Origin: Orychophragmus violaceus
Lineage: Eukaryota; Streptophyta; Magnoliopsida; Brassicales; Brassicaceae
Assembly (NCBI GenBank): GCA_030180135.1
Contig: CM058236.1
Location: forward strand, 62,337,728-62,401,727
Reading direction: 5' to 3'
DNA: 64,000 nt
Positions 23,096-34,469 of this stretch are shown piece by piece; positions within the stretch are counted from its first letter, which is position 1; each line of letters starts with the position of its first letter. The notes under the pieces are model-generated. The model ran no database searches, was not told the origin of the DNA, and worked only from the letters and a program-made list of their open reading frames with translations. The translations under genes and the position numbers were made by a program.

Positions 23096-23873
23096 TCTTT
23101 ATATTAAATGAGAAGTGCTTTTGGCCTTATTTTCACTCTCAAATTGGTTGATTACTAAGTTACCATTAATGAAATTAAGCTTTTTACAATATTAACCTTA
23201 ATTTATATATATAATTTTGTATTTATTACATTAGTTTTTATTTTAGAGATATACATCATCTTGATAAAATAAATAATAAAATAAGACGATAAATATAAAA
23301 AATATTTTTGAATTATGAGTTTTTAATATTGATATCTATGACTATTGTGTATAAAACAAATTTATATAGTAAATTATTATTAGTTATATGAATTTTAAGT
23401 TTGGACAAATGTAAACGATAAAATATTTAAAAATAAAAATATTCATACATATATATTTATATTTTATTTATGAGATGTATGTAATTAAAAAAATAAGATG
23501 ATAAATATGAAAATATTTATGAAGATTTTTAAATATTAGTAAATATGGTTTTATAGATAATACAATTTATATAGTAAATTTTTATTATTTATATAAATTG
23601 TGAATTTAAATATAAACGATACAATATTTTTAATAAAGTATTATATTGTATAAATATATAACTATAATTTATTTTGTCGCTTTTAATTTTATTTTAGAAT
23701 AAATTATATAATGTTTGGGTAATGTTTGCATCTATATTTAATTACAAATAGTTTGATATAGATTTTTATAATATTATTGTTGTTAAATTAAATTAATATT
23801 TTTTTAAAAAAATTGAAAATTTATAAGTTAATAGTGTTTGTGCTCGCACATGGTGCGAATGAATCATACTAGT
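23096..23873 (+). mobile_element. Non-autonomous Helitron (778 bp)
   Basis: Begins TCTTTATATTAAATGAGAAG after an A and ends with a short hairpin (TCGCAC-ATG-GTGCGA, 23844-23858), 10 bases, then CTAGT before a T. This gives the A^T insertion site, 5' TC, 3' hairpin and CTAGT that define plant Helitrons. AT-rich, with no Rep/helicase or captured gene seen. Confidence 0.8.
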
Positions 23874-24183
23874 TACCTATAAATCTAAAAGTCTCACGTG
23901 AGACGACCTTTAAATAATTAACAGTCATATGAATTATGTACTCACAACATAAAATAATAGACTTTAGAAAATAACAGTTGATAGAGTAAAAATATTAAAA
24001 AAAACTGTAACGGCTGTAGAGAAAAAAAAAGACTTAAATTCCTGACTGAAAAATAATTTGCTTTCAAGATTGTTAAATAGCCTATAGTCGTTGTCAAAAA
24101 AAAAAAAAATACCTACAGTATATATAGTCTGAAAGCCAACCGGATCCTAACTATATTAACAGATCATCACAATTACGAATGAG
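23874..24183. other. Intergenic, no gene
   Basis: AT-rich. It contains a perfect 14-bp palindrome, GTCTCACGTGAGAC, with a CACGTG core at about 23891-23904. Nothing else is recognised. Confidence 0.4.
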
Positions 24184-24326
24184 TTTCTTTTTTTGTTGAT
24201 AAAATGTAAATATATATTACCAAAAGCAAGTTTAATTACATATGCTTAAGAGCAGATACTTCTTTGGCTCAAAAAAATTAAAAACCAAGAAGAAGTTACA
24301 AAAATTCATCAGAAAATCTAGCTAAG

Positions 24327-27158
24327 TTAGCTATTAGAGAACCAAAAAGAAAGCAGGTTGTTGCATCCTTTTCGATATCGACGTGCTAATAGGGTGTCCC
24401 GAATGACTCTATCAATGATCCTGAATTGTCCCGAAGAGGAGATTGGAGCAGCATCATGACGTCTGGTGTTACTTTCTTTCCAGATCAAGTAGATAAATGC
24501 TTGAGTAGCTAATTTCCTCATATAAGAGAGCTTAGAGGACCTACAATCACTTAAGAGCCAGTCAATCATCTCCTGCCAGGAAGAGAACCGGAGTGAAGAG
24601 GATCCAAGTCGCGCCTGTACCAACGTCCACACCTCGGTGGTATAAGCACAATGGGGGAATAAGTGTTCTCTTGATTCATCATGGAGAGAACATAGAGTAC
24701 ATCTCGGGTTTATAGGCAAACCCCAATTAGCCATTCTTTTATTCACCGAGATCCTGTCCAGGTTTGCAACCCAAAAGATGAAGGCATGTTTTGGCACTGA
24801 GTTCTTATACCAGACAGCCTTAGACCAACTCTTTTCTCCATCTATGGGTCTGATGAATTCCCATGTTAGCTTAGAAGAGAACAGTGGGCGAGACTCTTGA
24901 TCATGTCCCCGAAGGAAGATATCCTTTCCTGTCATTACACTAAGTTGCAGAGATTGCAGAGTGCCTTTAAGAGCTGAGATGTTAACATTTCGAGACAGGC
25001 GTTGGGAGAGCCAGTTTCGTGCATTAACAACTTGAGCAACCGTGGAGTTTAGAGGTATGCCCATACTCAAAGCGCCATTCTGACCAACAAAATCGACAAG
25101 AGTCCCATGCACAGACCAGTTGTCAAACCAAAAACTGGTGTTAGTCCCGTCCCCAATACCTGCAGATAGAAGAGATTGAGCAAGCGGCCTTAAGGAGAGA
25201 ATAAATCTCCATATCCATGAATCGGTACTCTTAGGTTCAAGTGACCAGAAACTCACCCTTTTCAGTCTGTGTTCTCTAATCCACACCACCCACAGTGAGC
25301 CTTCAGACGCAAAAATCAGCCAAATAAATTTCAGGTTGAATACCTTGTTCCAAGTAACAAAGTTCCCCAGTCCTAGACCGCCTTCAGACTTTGGAAGACA
25401 AATTCCTGCCCACGAGATCTTAGCTGATGCTTTCTTAGAGATATCACCAGACCATAAAAACCTATTACAGAGCTTCTCAATATCTCTCAGGCAGCCTTTA
25501 GGTAGTGAGAAAGTAGAGAACCAGAAATTTACCAAACTGTACATAACTGCTGAGATCAGTTGGAGCCAGCCAGCAAAGGAGAGTCGCTTGAGGGTCCAGT
25601 GGTTAAACTTGCATTTGATCTGATCAATAAGAGGAGAGTAGTCTGATTTCCTAAGCTTCTTATGCTGCAAAGGTAGTCCTAGATACCGGATAGGGAGGGA
25701 ACCCATTCGTAAACCAAACATGTTTAGAGATTCAGTTTCCTCCGGGTTCAGTCCAGCTACAAACAGATCAGTCTTATCTTTATTCAATTCCAGTCCAGAG
25801 ACAGAATTAAACTCATCCAGAGCAGAGGCAATGCCTTGAAGAGAAGGTCCCATCCCATCAAAGAGAATGATGATATCATCCGCAAATGCTAAGTGTGTCA
25901 CTCGGGGATTGTGGCCAAGAGGGTGGAGGCCTATTAGACCCTCTTCAAAGTAAGAATCAAGGAGAGTGGAGAAGGCTTCCATTGCTATGACAAATAGAGA
26001 CGGGGATAAGGGGTCCCCTTGTCTCAAGCCCCTTGTTCCTTTAAAGAATCCGCATAACTCACCATTTACGTTGATGGAGAAGGATGAGGTAGTTAGACAC
26101 TATGGGATCCAGTTGATGTAAACTTGGGGAAAATCAGCAGCTTTTAAGATCTGTAAAATAAACTCCCATTTGACAAAAGCTTTCCTTAGATCAACCTTAA
26201 GTAATCCTCTCTTTGTAATGTTCTTCCTCTTAAAACCTTGGATCATCTCCGTTGCCAATAGAACATTTTTCACTAATAGTCTTCCTTGAACAAAGGCTGG
26301 CTGGTTATTAGAGACCATGGAAGGAGTTATCTCTTGAAGGCGTCGCACCAAGATCTTAGAAACCAATTTATAAACCACATTACACAGAGGAATGGGCCGA
26401 AAATCACCTAGCTTATCTGCGCCGATTTTCTTCGGGATGAGTGAAATTGCAGTACAGTTCCATTGTTTCAGAATGGTACCTGATCTGAAGAATTCAAGTA
26501 CTGCTCGGGTAAGTTCCGGGCCTGTGATATCCCACGTTTTCCAGAAGAACTCACTATTGTAACCGTCAGGTCCAGGCGTCTTGTTCAGCGGCGATGAGAA
26601 AATTTCCCATTTGACATCAGCCTTAGTAACCGGAGCTTGAAGCATAGCTTTCATTTCGTCAGTACACCTGAATTTAGTGAGAGAATTGACAAACTGCAGG
26701 TTTGAATCCGAGAGGGGAGAAGTAGTACCACCGAAAAGGTTCTTGAAGTAGTGAACACAATGTTCTTTTACATCCAGAGAATCCGTTAACCTTCGGCCAT
26801 CAAGAGTAATGAGGTAATGAATCTGGTTTATATATCTCCTTGCAGCAACCATCTTTTGAAAAACTGCGGTGTTTCCATCTCCACATTCGAGCCACTTAAC
26901 CTGAGATCGTTGTTGAAGAAACTTTTCTTCTGCTAGAGCTAGGTTCAACCAGATTCTTTGAGCCTCTTTCTCACAGATTGCCAAAGCATGAGTGGGGTTA
27001 GCAAGAAGCTGATTTTGACAAGAAAGGAGGATGAGGTGCGCCTCGCTGACCCGGTTTTCCATCTCTGAGTAGTGAGCTTTATTCAGTTCACTAATCGCAT
27101 TCTTTAGAAGTTTCAGCTTCTTTGAGAGAGTAAACATTGCCGAGCCAGGTATATACAT
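24327..27158 (-). pseudogene. LINE ORF2 reverse transcriptase region, one stop codon
   Basis: About 940 codons in one frame, broken only by a TAG at 26100-26102. Visible blocks in order are LNKTPGPDGYNSEFFWKTW, AISLIPKK, DFRPIPLCNVVYKLVSKIL, NNQPAFVQGR, LLKVDLRKAF, RQGDPLSPSLFVIAMEAFS, the active site HLAFADDIIILFDG, then LGLPLQHKKLRKSDYSPLI. A zf-RVT domain follows (WYKNSVPKHAFIFWVANL, CTLCSLHDESREHLFPHC) and a basic C-terminus (IWKESNTRRHD). No RNase H domain follows. Reverse transcriptase would copy the LINE RNA by target-primed reverse transcription. LRKAFVKWEFI appears to have lost residues around the first catalytic Asp region (DLRKAFDSV... in relatives). It is probably inactive but not old. 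Confidence 0.88.
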
Positions 27159-27936
27159 TTCTCCCCATTTGATAGTCTAGATGGTCAAGCAGAAAATTTG
27201 AAACCATAAAGTGCTTCTTGCTCACTCTTCTATCGCCAAATACAATGCAACTTGGACTGTGGTCCGAGATGTCCGGCTCCCCAAAGTGAGCGTAAGCAAG
27301 AGGAAATTCAGGAGCCACTGGTCATTGATTAAGACACGGTCGAGTTTCTTCGCCAAAGGAGACTCCACCTGCTTGTTCCACCACGTAAATTCACTCCCCC
27401 TTATTGACAAGTCAAAGAGATCCGAGGAGTCTATACACTCCCTTAAGTCTTTCATTCCCCTGGTGATTCTTGTACTTCCATTCGACTTTTCTGTCGGGCT
27501 TAAGATCTGATTGTAGTCACCTAGAGCTGCCTAAGGCTTCCCATAAACCATTGGGTCACTAGCAAGGACTTTAATCTCATCCCAAAGCTGTCTTCTCCCA
27601 TATTCAGTTGAAAGCGTAAATGAAGGAAACAAACACCTCTGAATTAGAATCAAGAAGCTTCACCAAAATTTGTTCTGACTTTGAGTGAATATGTAATTGG
27701 ACAAGGGGATTTCAGACCACCTAAATCCTACCCGAGTCCGCAAATTCATAGTTCGTGGAAGAGTTCCACGTCGGAAAAATGGAATTAATAATCCGTTGAG
27801 ACTTCTGTTCTTTGACTTTTGTCTCTATTATACTCCCAAAATACGACTTGCACTGTCGTAGACATTTCTTGAGATTACTACGCTTAACTTTGTTGTTAAT
27901 ACCTCTAACATTCCAGCAAAAAGAGTCCACTAACAT
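27159..27936 (-). pseudogene. LINE ORF2 endonuclease (EEP) domain, frameshifted
   Basis: The N-terminus is FCWNVRGINNKVKRSNLKKC and then IIETKVKEQK (the E of the catalytic core). A shifted frame reads WDEIKVLASDPMVYGKP and then LGDYNQIL (the GDFN-type block). Next come SIRGSEFTWWNKQ and LDRVLIND, and in another frame GEPDISDHSPSCI (the SDHSP active site). At least two frameshifts and one stop occur. This domain would nick target DNA. Confidence 0.8.
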
Positions 27937-27999
27937 AGTTATAACTTCTTGGAGTGTTTGGGGCGAGTCCCCGTGGCCTTCCTCTCCTGTCGTCTCTGC

Positions 28000-28364
28000 T
28001 TTTTAGAGATCACATTGATGAACATAGAGTTATCGATTGGGTTATCATCCTCATCCGAAAGGTAATCTAAGGAAGATGATTCTTGTTCAGAATCTTCTTC
28101 CCCATACGAGATGATCTTGCTGGATCGACTGGAGGAAATTCAAGAGATAGAGCAATCTTCTTCCCTTCTCTCTTATCTGCAACTTCGAGATACTTAGCCG
28201 TTGATGGAGGGTAAGAGTCAATAAGAGCTAAAGATTTGGCTTTTTCTTTCTTTCTCCTTAGAGGGTTCTTCCTCTTTTGTCGTTTTGGAGCTCCTTCTTT
28301 TACTGGAGGTACCTTCTCTTTCTTCTTCTGGCGAGGGCAGTTATCAAGGTCATGCGCTGTTGAG
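28000..28364 (-). pseudogene. LINE ORF1 C-terminal remnant
   Basis: The minus strand gives DLDNCPRQKKKEKVPPVKEG and then a run of basic residues (RKNPLRRKKEKAKSL). This looks like the end of a LINE ORF1 with half a CCHC knuckle. It is cut at 28365 by the copia LTR. Confidence 0.55.
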
Positions 28365-29046
28365 TGTTGAGAATGTCCTGAAATCTATTGTACTTGCTCT
28401 AAGTGATAGTTGTATTGTCGAGATGAGACAGTCATATAATACTGGGCAATCATAATGCTTTGCTAGAAGCCACTTGTGATCAATGAGTTTAGAACTCATT
28501 GCCAGTGTTATATGATCCTACAGGGTCACACACCTAAGCAAACTGGACATAGAATATGAGGTTGATCATTAATGTAATGATCTAGTGAATGCATATTTGA
28601 TATGCATTCAATAACATGTTTCTGAGGCTGTGTCGATCGACACACGAGGTGCATCGATCGACACAGATCGCGAATGACCCGATTAACTTCGTTTTAATCG
28701 TTGGTTAATCAGGTCGTGGTATAAGTCAACATATATAAGATATATGGTCGACTTTCACACCAAAACTAACCTAATTCACAGCCACCAGAAAGAAACTGAA
28801 ACCTCTCGAGAGATCTGATCTCTAAAGGCACTAGCATCCCTCCTGTTCAGTTTGTGTGAGTGTGGATACCAGTAGAGGCGCAGCATTTGAGGTGCTTAAG
28901 AATCTCGATTACTTGTAAACCTTCCGCTGCTAATCACCAGGTAACTTTGAGATCTCCAGATTCAATATATCTGAACCCTAGATCCTAGGCTTGGAATTTA
29001 TACCTAGGGTTGCTAATCCTGATTATAACTGCTAGAAATTCCTACA
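28365..29046 (+). repeat. 5' LTR of the copia element (682 bp)
   Basis: Starts TGTTGAGAATGTCCTGAAAT and ends ATTCCTACA just before the primer site. The start is repeated at 34409. TATA-like ACATATATAAGATAT lies near 28728-28742. A dyad pair is at 28630-28664. Confidence 0.85.
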
Positions 29047-29047
29047 G

Positions 29048-29060
29048 TGGTATCAGAGCC
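29048..29060 (+). promoter_or_regulatory. Primer binding site of the copia element
   Basis: TGGTATCAGAGCC, the standard initiator-Met tRNA site, 1 nt after the LTR end. Confidence 0.9.
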
Positions 29061-30152
29061 TACAGGGTTCTATTGAATCAGTAGCATGTTGATTAGATTA
29101 GTTGAATCTGAATCTCTGTATAGTTGATACAAGCATGCTAAAACTCGTTTTAATCAAAGTAATCTAGTTTAGATTTTTTGCTTGAAAACGATTAGGGTTT
29201 ATCGCCCTGTGTCGATCGATGCCAATCCGGTGTCGATCGACACATAAGAATAACCCGAATAAAATTTAGGTTTAACCTAACTGTGACGATCGACACAAGA
29301 GTTGTGTCGGTCGACACAGACCTCATGGTCAGGATAATCGGTTCAATTGGATTGGACCGGTTATCTAGCTTGGTTAAACCGCTAAACGGTTTGTTGCGAT
29401 TAATTTGATAAGGTTAGCATCGACCGACACTAATGTAGTGTCGATCGACACTAACCGGTTATCGTAAAACCGGATCAATTGGATTGATCGGTTATCGCAA
29501 ATTGGTTTTGGTTAATCTGCATCGATCGACACTAAAGTAGTGTCGGTCGACACAAGATCCGCTGGTTTAGGTTATTGAACCTGAAATCACAGAACCAAAC
29601 CAAGATAAATCATTTTAATTAGAAGAATTAAAAACATAACAAAAACTGAACGTTTTAAAGGTTCCGTTCCTCAACCAAATATCAAGTAATCCTTGATGTC
29701 TTTCCAATCTTGTCAACTGTCAAGACTTGTTTCATTGTGCGATAGACTTGCAGTGCAAGGTGTCCACAATTACATAAGAAAGACAGGAAGTAATCGTGTT
29801 GATGGACTTGCAGTGCAAGACATCAACAATTACATGACTTAAAAGATTGGTTTACTTGAATGGGCCATCAAAATCGTTTTGGGCTCAGAGACATCAGGTG
29901 GTTTGGACATGAGATGTCAATCCACAACCAAGAGTTATATTGGATATAACTAGCAAAGTTGTTGCTTACCTAGATAGCTAAAACTTGGGTGATAGCCAGT
30001 GTCTCACCCAAGTTTAGTGAAGTATGAGTCTTGGATCATTATATTCATTTGAGGAAACATTGTTTGAATATAATGCGAGTTTTCTTAATAAGTTAAGATT
30101 TCTCATTTCTTGAACATCATAACTAAATCTTTTCCTTTCTTTGATCTCAGCT
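29061..30152 (+). other. Copia leader with four dyad pairs
   Basis: 1.1 kb of untranslated leader. Pairs of the 14-bp dyad lie at 29209-29243, 29283-29317, 29417-29451 and 29519-29553, interleaved with repeats of GGTTAATC/CCGGTTATCG type. There is also a repeated GACTTGCAGTGCAAG (29747 and 29805), itself an imperfect palindrome. No ORF. Confidence 0.8.
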
Positions 30153-31100
30153 ATGACTAACACTCATCATAACAATTTCTCCCTGCGATCCGTCCTTGAG
30201 AAGGACAAGTTAAATGGATCGAATTTTCTTGAATGGTATCGGAACTTGAGAATTGTTCTCAAGCAGGAGAAAAAGGACTATGTCCTTGAGAAAGTTCTCC
30301 CTAAGAAGTACCGAGTCAATGCCTGGCAGTCAGAAAAGGATGCTTGGGATAAGCATTGCAATGATGTGGTCGATGTGTGTTGTCTCATGTTGGCTACCAT
30401 GAACTCGGATTTGCAGAAGCAATTCGAGAACGTGGAGTCGCCAATAGAGATAATCACTAACCTGAAAAGTATGTTTCAGGAGCAGGCACGAACTCAGAGA
30501 TACCAGACGGTTAAGTCTCTGATTGAATGCAAGCTACCAAAGGACGAACCAGTTAGTCCTCATGTCATTAAGATGATGGGTTACATTGATAACTTGGGGA
30601 AACTGGATTGTCCTATTAGCCAAGAGTTGGCTACTGACATCATTTTGCAGTCACTGCCGTCAAGCTATGATCAGTTTGTTATGAACTATAACATGAACAA
30701 CTTGACAAAGACTTTGACTGAGTTGCATGGGATGCTCAAAACTGTTGAACCTAACATCAAGAAAGACACCCCAAATGTCCTTATGGTACAAAAGGGTAAA
30801 AAGTTTAAGAAACTTGGTAAGACCAAAGGTGATGGTAAGACGAGCTCGATTGTGAATCCAAGCGAGTCTAACCATGTTCCTAAGGTTAAAACCGGTCCTT
30901 CAAAAGATGATAAGTGCCTTTATTGTAAAGGTTATGGGCATTTGAAAAGAAACTGCAATAAATTTCTGGAAGATTATGAGAATCTGAAGAAGACGTACGA
31001 GACTTCTTCTTCAGGTATTTATGTTATAGAAGTAAATGTTACTTCTTATGGTTCTACTTATTGGGTATTAGATACCGGCTATGGTGCTCATATTTGTTAA
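30153..31100 (+). CDS. Copia gag with start of protease (315 aa, truncated)
   Basis: The start is ATG 30153 (MTNTHHNNFSL). A UBN2-type gag region comes first (LNGSNFLEWYRNLRIVL at about residue 20, LATMNSDLQKQF, TRYQTVKSLIECKL, LPSSYDQFVMNYNMN), followed by a basic stretch. The CCHC knuckle CLYCKGYGHLKRNC is near residues 253-266, and the protease start YWVLDTGYGAHIC comes just before a TAA stop. The usual protease motif is DTGxxxH, here DTGYGAH. The frame is open to this point. Beyond it the polyprotein is broken, so only Gag could be made. Confidence 0.85.
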   Translation: MTNTHHNNFSLRSVLEKDKLNGSNFLEWYRNLRIVLKQEKKDYVLEKVLPKKYRVNAWQSEKDAWDKHCNDVVDVCCLMLATMNSDLQKQFENVESPIEIITNLKSMFQEQARTQRYQTVKSLIECKLPKDEPVSPHVIKMMGYIDNLGKLDCPISQELATDIILQSLPSSYDQFVMNYNMNNLTKTLTELHGMLKTVEPNIKKDTPNVLMVQKGKKFKKLGKTKGDGKTSSIVNPSESNHVPKVKTGPSKDDKCLYCKGYGHLKRNCNKFLEDYENLKKTYETSSSGIYVIEVNVTSYGSTYWVLDTGYGAHIC

Positions 31101-33530
31101 AATGTGCAGGGCCTAAGCAACAGTAAGACTTTGGAGAAAGGACAAGTGGATCTGCACGTGGAAATGGAGCAAGAGTTGCTGCATTAGCTGTAGGAGTATT
31201 TCATTTGTTTTGCTTCATGGCATGTTTTAGAACTTAAGAACTGCTGCTATGTACCTGCTATAAGCAGAAATATTATTTCTATTCCTTGTTTGGATATGGA
31301 AGGATATCAGTTTTCAAATTAAGAATAAGTGTTATTCATTTGATTACAATGATATATTTTATAGTAGCAATCCATTAGAGAATGGACTTTATGTTCTAAA
31401 CCAAAACGTGCCTAACTATAACATTAGTACCAAGAGATTCAAGTCAAATGATACGAATCAAACTTTTCTCTGGCATTGTCGCTTTGGGCCACATAAATGA
31501 GAAACAGATTCAGAAGCTCCATAGTGATGGGCTTTTTGGACTCATTTGATCATGAATCATAATGAGTAAAGTGAATCTTGTTTATTGGGTAAAATGACGA
31601 AGGCTTTTTCAACAAAAGGTAGTGTCGATCGACACAAACGGTGCATCGGTCGACATAGGTTGCGAACGAACAAAATGAAAGGGCCAAAGAATTATTGGGC
31701 TTTATACATACGGATGTGTATGGCCCGATGAACGCTAATGCTAGAAGAAACTTTCAGTACTTCATTGACTTTACTGATGATTTCAGTAGGTACGGTTATG
31801 TCTTATCAATAAGACAGAAGTCAGAATCTTTTGAAAAGTTCAAAGAATTCCAGAATGAAGTACAGAATCAACTTGGCAAAAGTATTAAAGCTCTACGATA
31901 AGATCGTGGAAGTGGATACTTAAGCTAAGAATTCAGTGATCATCCGAGAGATTGTGAAATTGTTTCACAACTCACTCCTCCTGAATCGGACTTTATTAGA
32001 TATGGTTCGATCAATGATGAGTCACTCAGATCTTCCAATATCCTTCTGGGAATACGCTCTAGAAACGTATTCGTTTACACTAAATAGGGTTCCATCAAAA
32101 TCAGTTACAAAAACACCACATGAGATGTGAACTGGAAATGTTCCTAATTTGTATTTCATAAAAATTTGGGGTTGTGAGGCTTATATAAAATGTTTAATCT
32201 CTGATAAGCTCACATCCAAATCCGATAAGTGCTACATCATTGGTTGTTCTAACGAAACGAAGACATGTTACTTTTACAACCGGTCCGAGAACAAATTGTT
32301 TGTTGCTCGGAACTATGTTTTCTTGAGAAAGACTTTCTTTCCAGGAAGAACAGTGGGAGTAAAAGTACAACTCGAAGAAATTCGAGAATCACAGGAGACT
32401 GCTCAACCTGTCGAGGAAGAGCAGAAATTGGATCTACAAAGAGTTGTAGAACCTGCAACTGTGGTGCCTGAGGTTTGCAAGGATCTGGTGAATGTATATT
32501 CGATATATATTCAAATGGCGAGTTTCTGAAGAAGTGTCGATCGACACAAAAGGTGTATCGATCGACACAGATCGCGAACCAAAATATTGATTTTGGTTTA
32601 TGACTTAATTAACTACGGTTTAAATCTTGGTTAATTAGGTCGTGGTAAAAGTCTACATATGAGATATGTGCGCGACTTTTATACAAAACTGAAGCTCGAA
32701 GATCCGAAAGGATCCTTCACGAACCCGAGGAATGTGGATTTCTCGTGACCAATTGCCATGATCTGTTGATCATTGAAAGTGACGGGCCTGCGAATTTTGA
32801 AGAAGCAATGATGAGCCCTGAATCCGAAAATGGTAATATTCTGATATACAAAGCTAGATTGGTGGAAAAGGTTTCAAGCAAATTCATGGTATTGACTATG
32901 AAGAAACCTATTCCCCAGTCAACATGCTTAAGTCCATTCGGATTCTCCTAGCAACCGCCACTCATAATGGTTATGAGATCCGGCAGATGGATGTGAAAAC
33001 AATTTTCCTTAATGGAATTCTGGAAAAGGATGTGTACATGACACAACCTGAAGTTTTTCATTGATCCTAATGAAGCTAGGAAGATATGCAAGCTTCATCG
33101 ATCCATTTATGGATTGAAGCAAGCATCTCGGAGTTGGAATCTTTGTTTTGATGAAGCAGTCAAAAGGTTTAACTTTGTCATGAACGAAAAGGAACCGTGT
33201 GTTTACAAGAGGACTAGTGGGAGCGCAGTTGCATTTCTAGTATTGTATGTTGATAACATACTACTTCTCGGAAATTAAGTTCCATCGTTTCAGTCTGTTA
33301 AGACTTGACTTGAAAGTTGTTTTTCGATAAAAATATGGGAGAAACCGTAAACATTCTTGGAATAAGAATCTATAGAGATAGATTAGACTAGCTAATTGGA
33401 TTGTGTCAAGATGCATATATTGATAAGGTCTTGCACAGGTCCAATATGCATGATTCCAAGAAGGGCTTCATGCCAATGACACTTGGCATTACTCTTAGCA
33501 AGACGCAGTGTTTTCAACACACGCTGAGTA
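31101..33530 (+). pseudogene. Copia pol remnant: integrase and reverse transcriptase
   Basis: Pieces in several frames, in order. A pre-integrase zinc-binding remnant near 31465 comes first. The integrase core at 31690-31900 reads GFIHTDVYGPMNANARRNFQYFIDFTDDFSRYGYV, with the D..D motif. An integrase C-terminal part at 32149-32360 reads KIWGCEAYIKCL and NKLFVARNYVFL. Reverse transcriptase at 32800-33290 includes RQMDVKTIFLNGIL, KICKLHRSIYGLKQASRSWN and the active site LYVDNILLL (YVDD became YVDN). RNase H is largely missing. Two short inserts carrying dyad pairs (31622 and 32534) lie between the domains. Clearly dead. Confidence 0.85.
32534..32700 (+). repeat. Copy of an LTR segment inside copia pol
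   Basis: A dyad pair followed by CAGATCGCGAA, GGTTAATTAGGTCGTGGTA, CTACATATGAGATATGTG and CGACTTTTATACAAAACT corresponds in order to 28630-28770 of the 5' LTR (GGTTAATCAGGTCGTGGTA, TCGACTTTCACACCAAAACT). It sits between the integrase and reverse transcriptase parts, where no LTR sequence belongs. Confidence 0.75.
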
Positions 33531-34408
33531 AGAGCGAATGAGGTTCAGACAACTGCTACATGCATTAGATGTCTTAAGATGTGATCTTAACGTTAGTAGG
33601 AGTTGTTAGTGTTGATTTTAGTTGTGATATGATGTTCATATAAACATAATTTGATTGTGTTAATGAAATCTGATCTCGGTGTTATTTAATTATGGTTATT
33701 AAATAATACTCGCGTAGTAATTTATGACATTTTATAGGTCATCAAGTATGTAACTTGATCATGAAACCCTATAAATGATAAATGACATAAGTTATATTAG
33801 TCCGTGGTCAAGGTTGTTGAAGTAGGACACTAACAACCGCGCAAGACTAGTATGTGAGGTGACTGATGACTAAGTTTCATGAAGTCATTAATAAGAGTAT
33901 TAAAGTCAATCACATAGATATGTGTTAAAGAACACATAATCGGACATGACCCACTAATGAGAACTCTGCAGGATAGTTAAAAGAGTGTCATGAGAGTTTT
34001 CATTACGACTATAGAGTATAGTCCCTAGACCTGAGTCTATCATGTTTTCTTACATATGAATTGGTCCACTTTAACTTTGTCAAACGCCAGCCGTAACTGG
34101 TGATCATAAAGACATTGATTGGGTGTATCATGAAGTGTGTGAAGAAACAGGGATGGAACAAGAGGGGATTTGTCCCTCCTGAAAACAGGAGATAAATGTC
34201 TCAGGGCCCATTGAAGATTTGATACTGAGAAATGTGTGGCCACACTCAAACGAGGTGACTGTCAGTCGTTTGTCTTGTTAGTACAAATCGGAGTTCGATG
34301 AACATGATCTTGGCTTAATAAGGATGACACAGATCTTGCCTTATGCCAGATCGAGATGTAGAGACAAAGGGATTATAGGAATAGATGATTCCAGTACAAG
34401 TGGGAGAT
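33531..34408 (+). other. Noncoding 3' region of the copia element
   Basis: No protein-like frame. It ends with the purine tract ACAAGTGGGAGAT just before the 3' LTR. Confidence 0.7.
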
Positions 34409-34469
34409 TGTTGGGAATGTCCTGAAATCTATTGTACTTGCTCTAAGTGATAGTTGTATTATCGAGATG
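34409..34469 (+). repeat. First 61 bp of the copia 3' LTR
   Basis: TGTTGGGAATGTCCTGAAAT onwards matches 28365-28425 with two differences, then stops where the Athila-like LTR begins at 34470. Confidence 0.9.

Larger units (their letters stand above)
24184..28364 (-). mobile_element. L1-type LINE, 5' part displaced by a copia insertion
   Basis: The minus-strand order is ORF1 C-terminal remnant (28364 to about 28000), endonuclease (27936-27160), reverse transcriptase (27158-24327) and a short 3' UTR ending in an A tract (24194-24184). The copia element at 28365 interrupts ORF1 just upstream of its zinc-knuckle remnant (HDLDNCPRQKKK). The missing 5' piece should lie on the far side of the copia element, which is hidden by the N gap. 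Confidence 0.85.
28365..34469 (+). mobile_element. Ty1/copia retrotransposon, decayed, 3' LTR cut by Athila-like element 2
   Basis: 5' LTR, initiator-Met primer site, gag-protease ORF, then integrase and reverse transcriptase remnants with stops, a 0.8-kb noncoding tail, a purine tract (CAAGTGGGAGAT) and the first 61 bp of the 3' LTR. The order integrase before reverse transcriptase identifies the superfamily. The downstream LTR remainder and target duplication are not visible. Dyad pairs occur in the LTR (28630), in the leader (29209, 29283, 29417, 29519) and between pol domains (31622, 32534). Confidence 0.88.

Noticed and set aside
23888..23905. GTCTCACGTGAGAC as a functional G-box promoter element
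   Set aside because: No gene start nearby; a single palindrome in AT-rich DNA is weak evidence.
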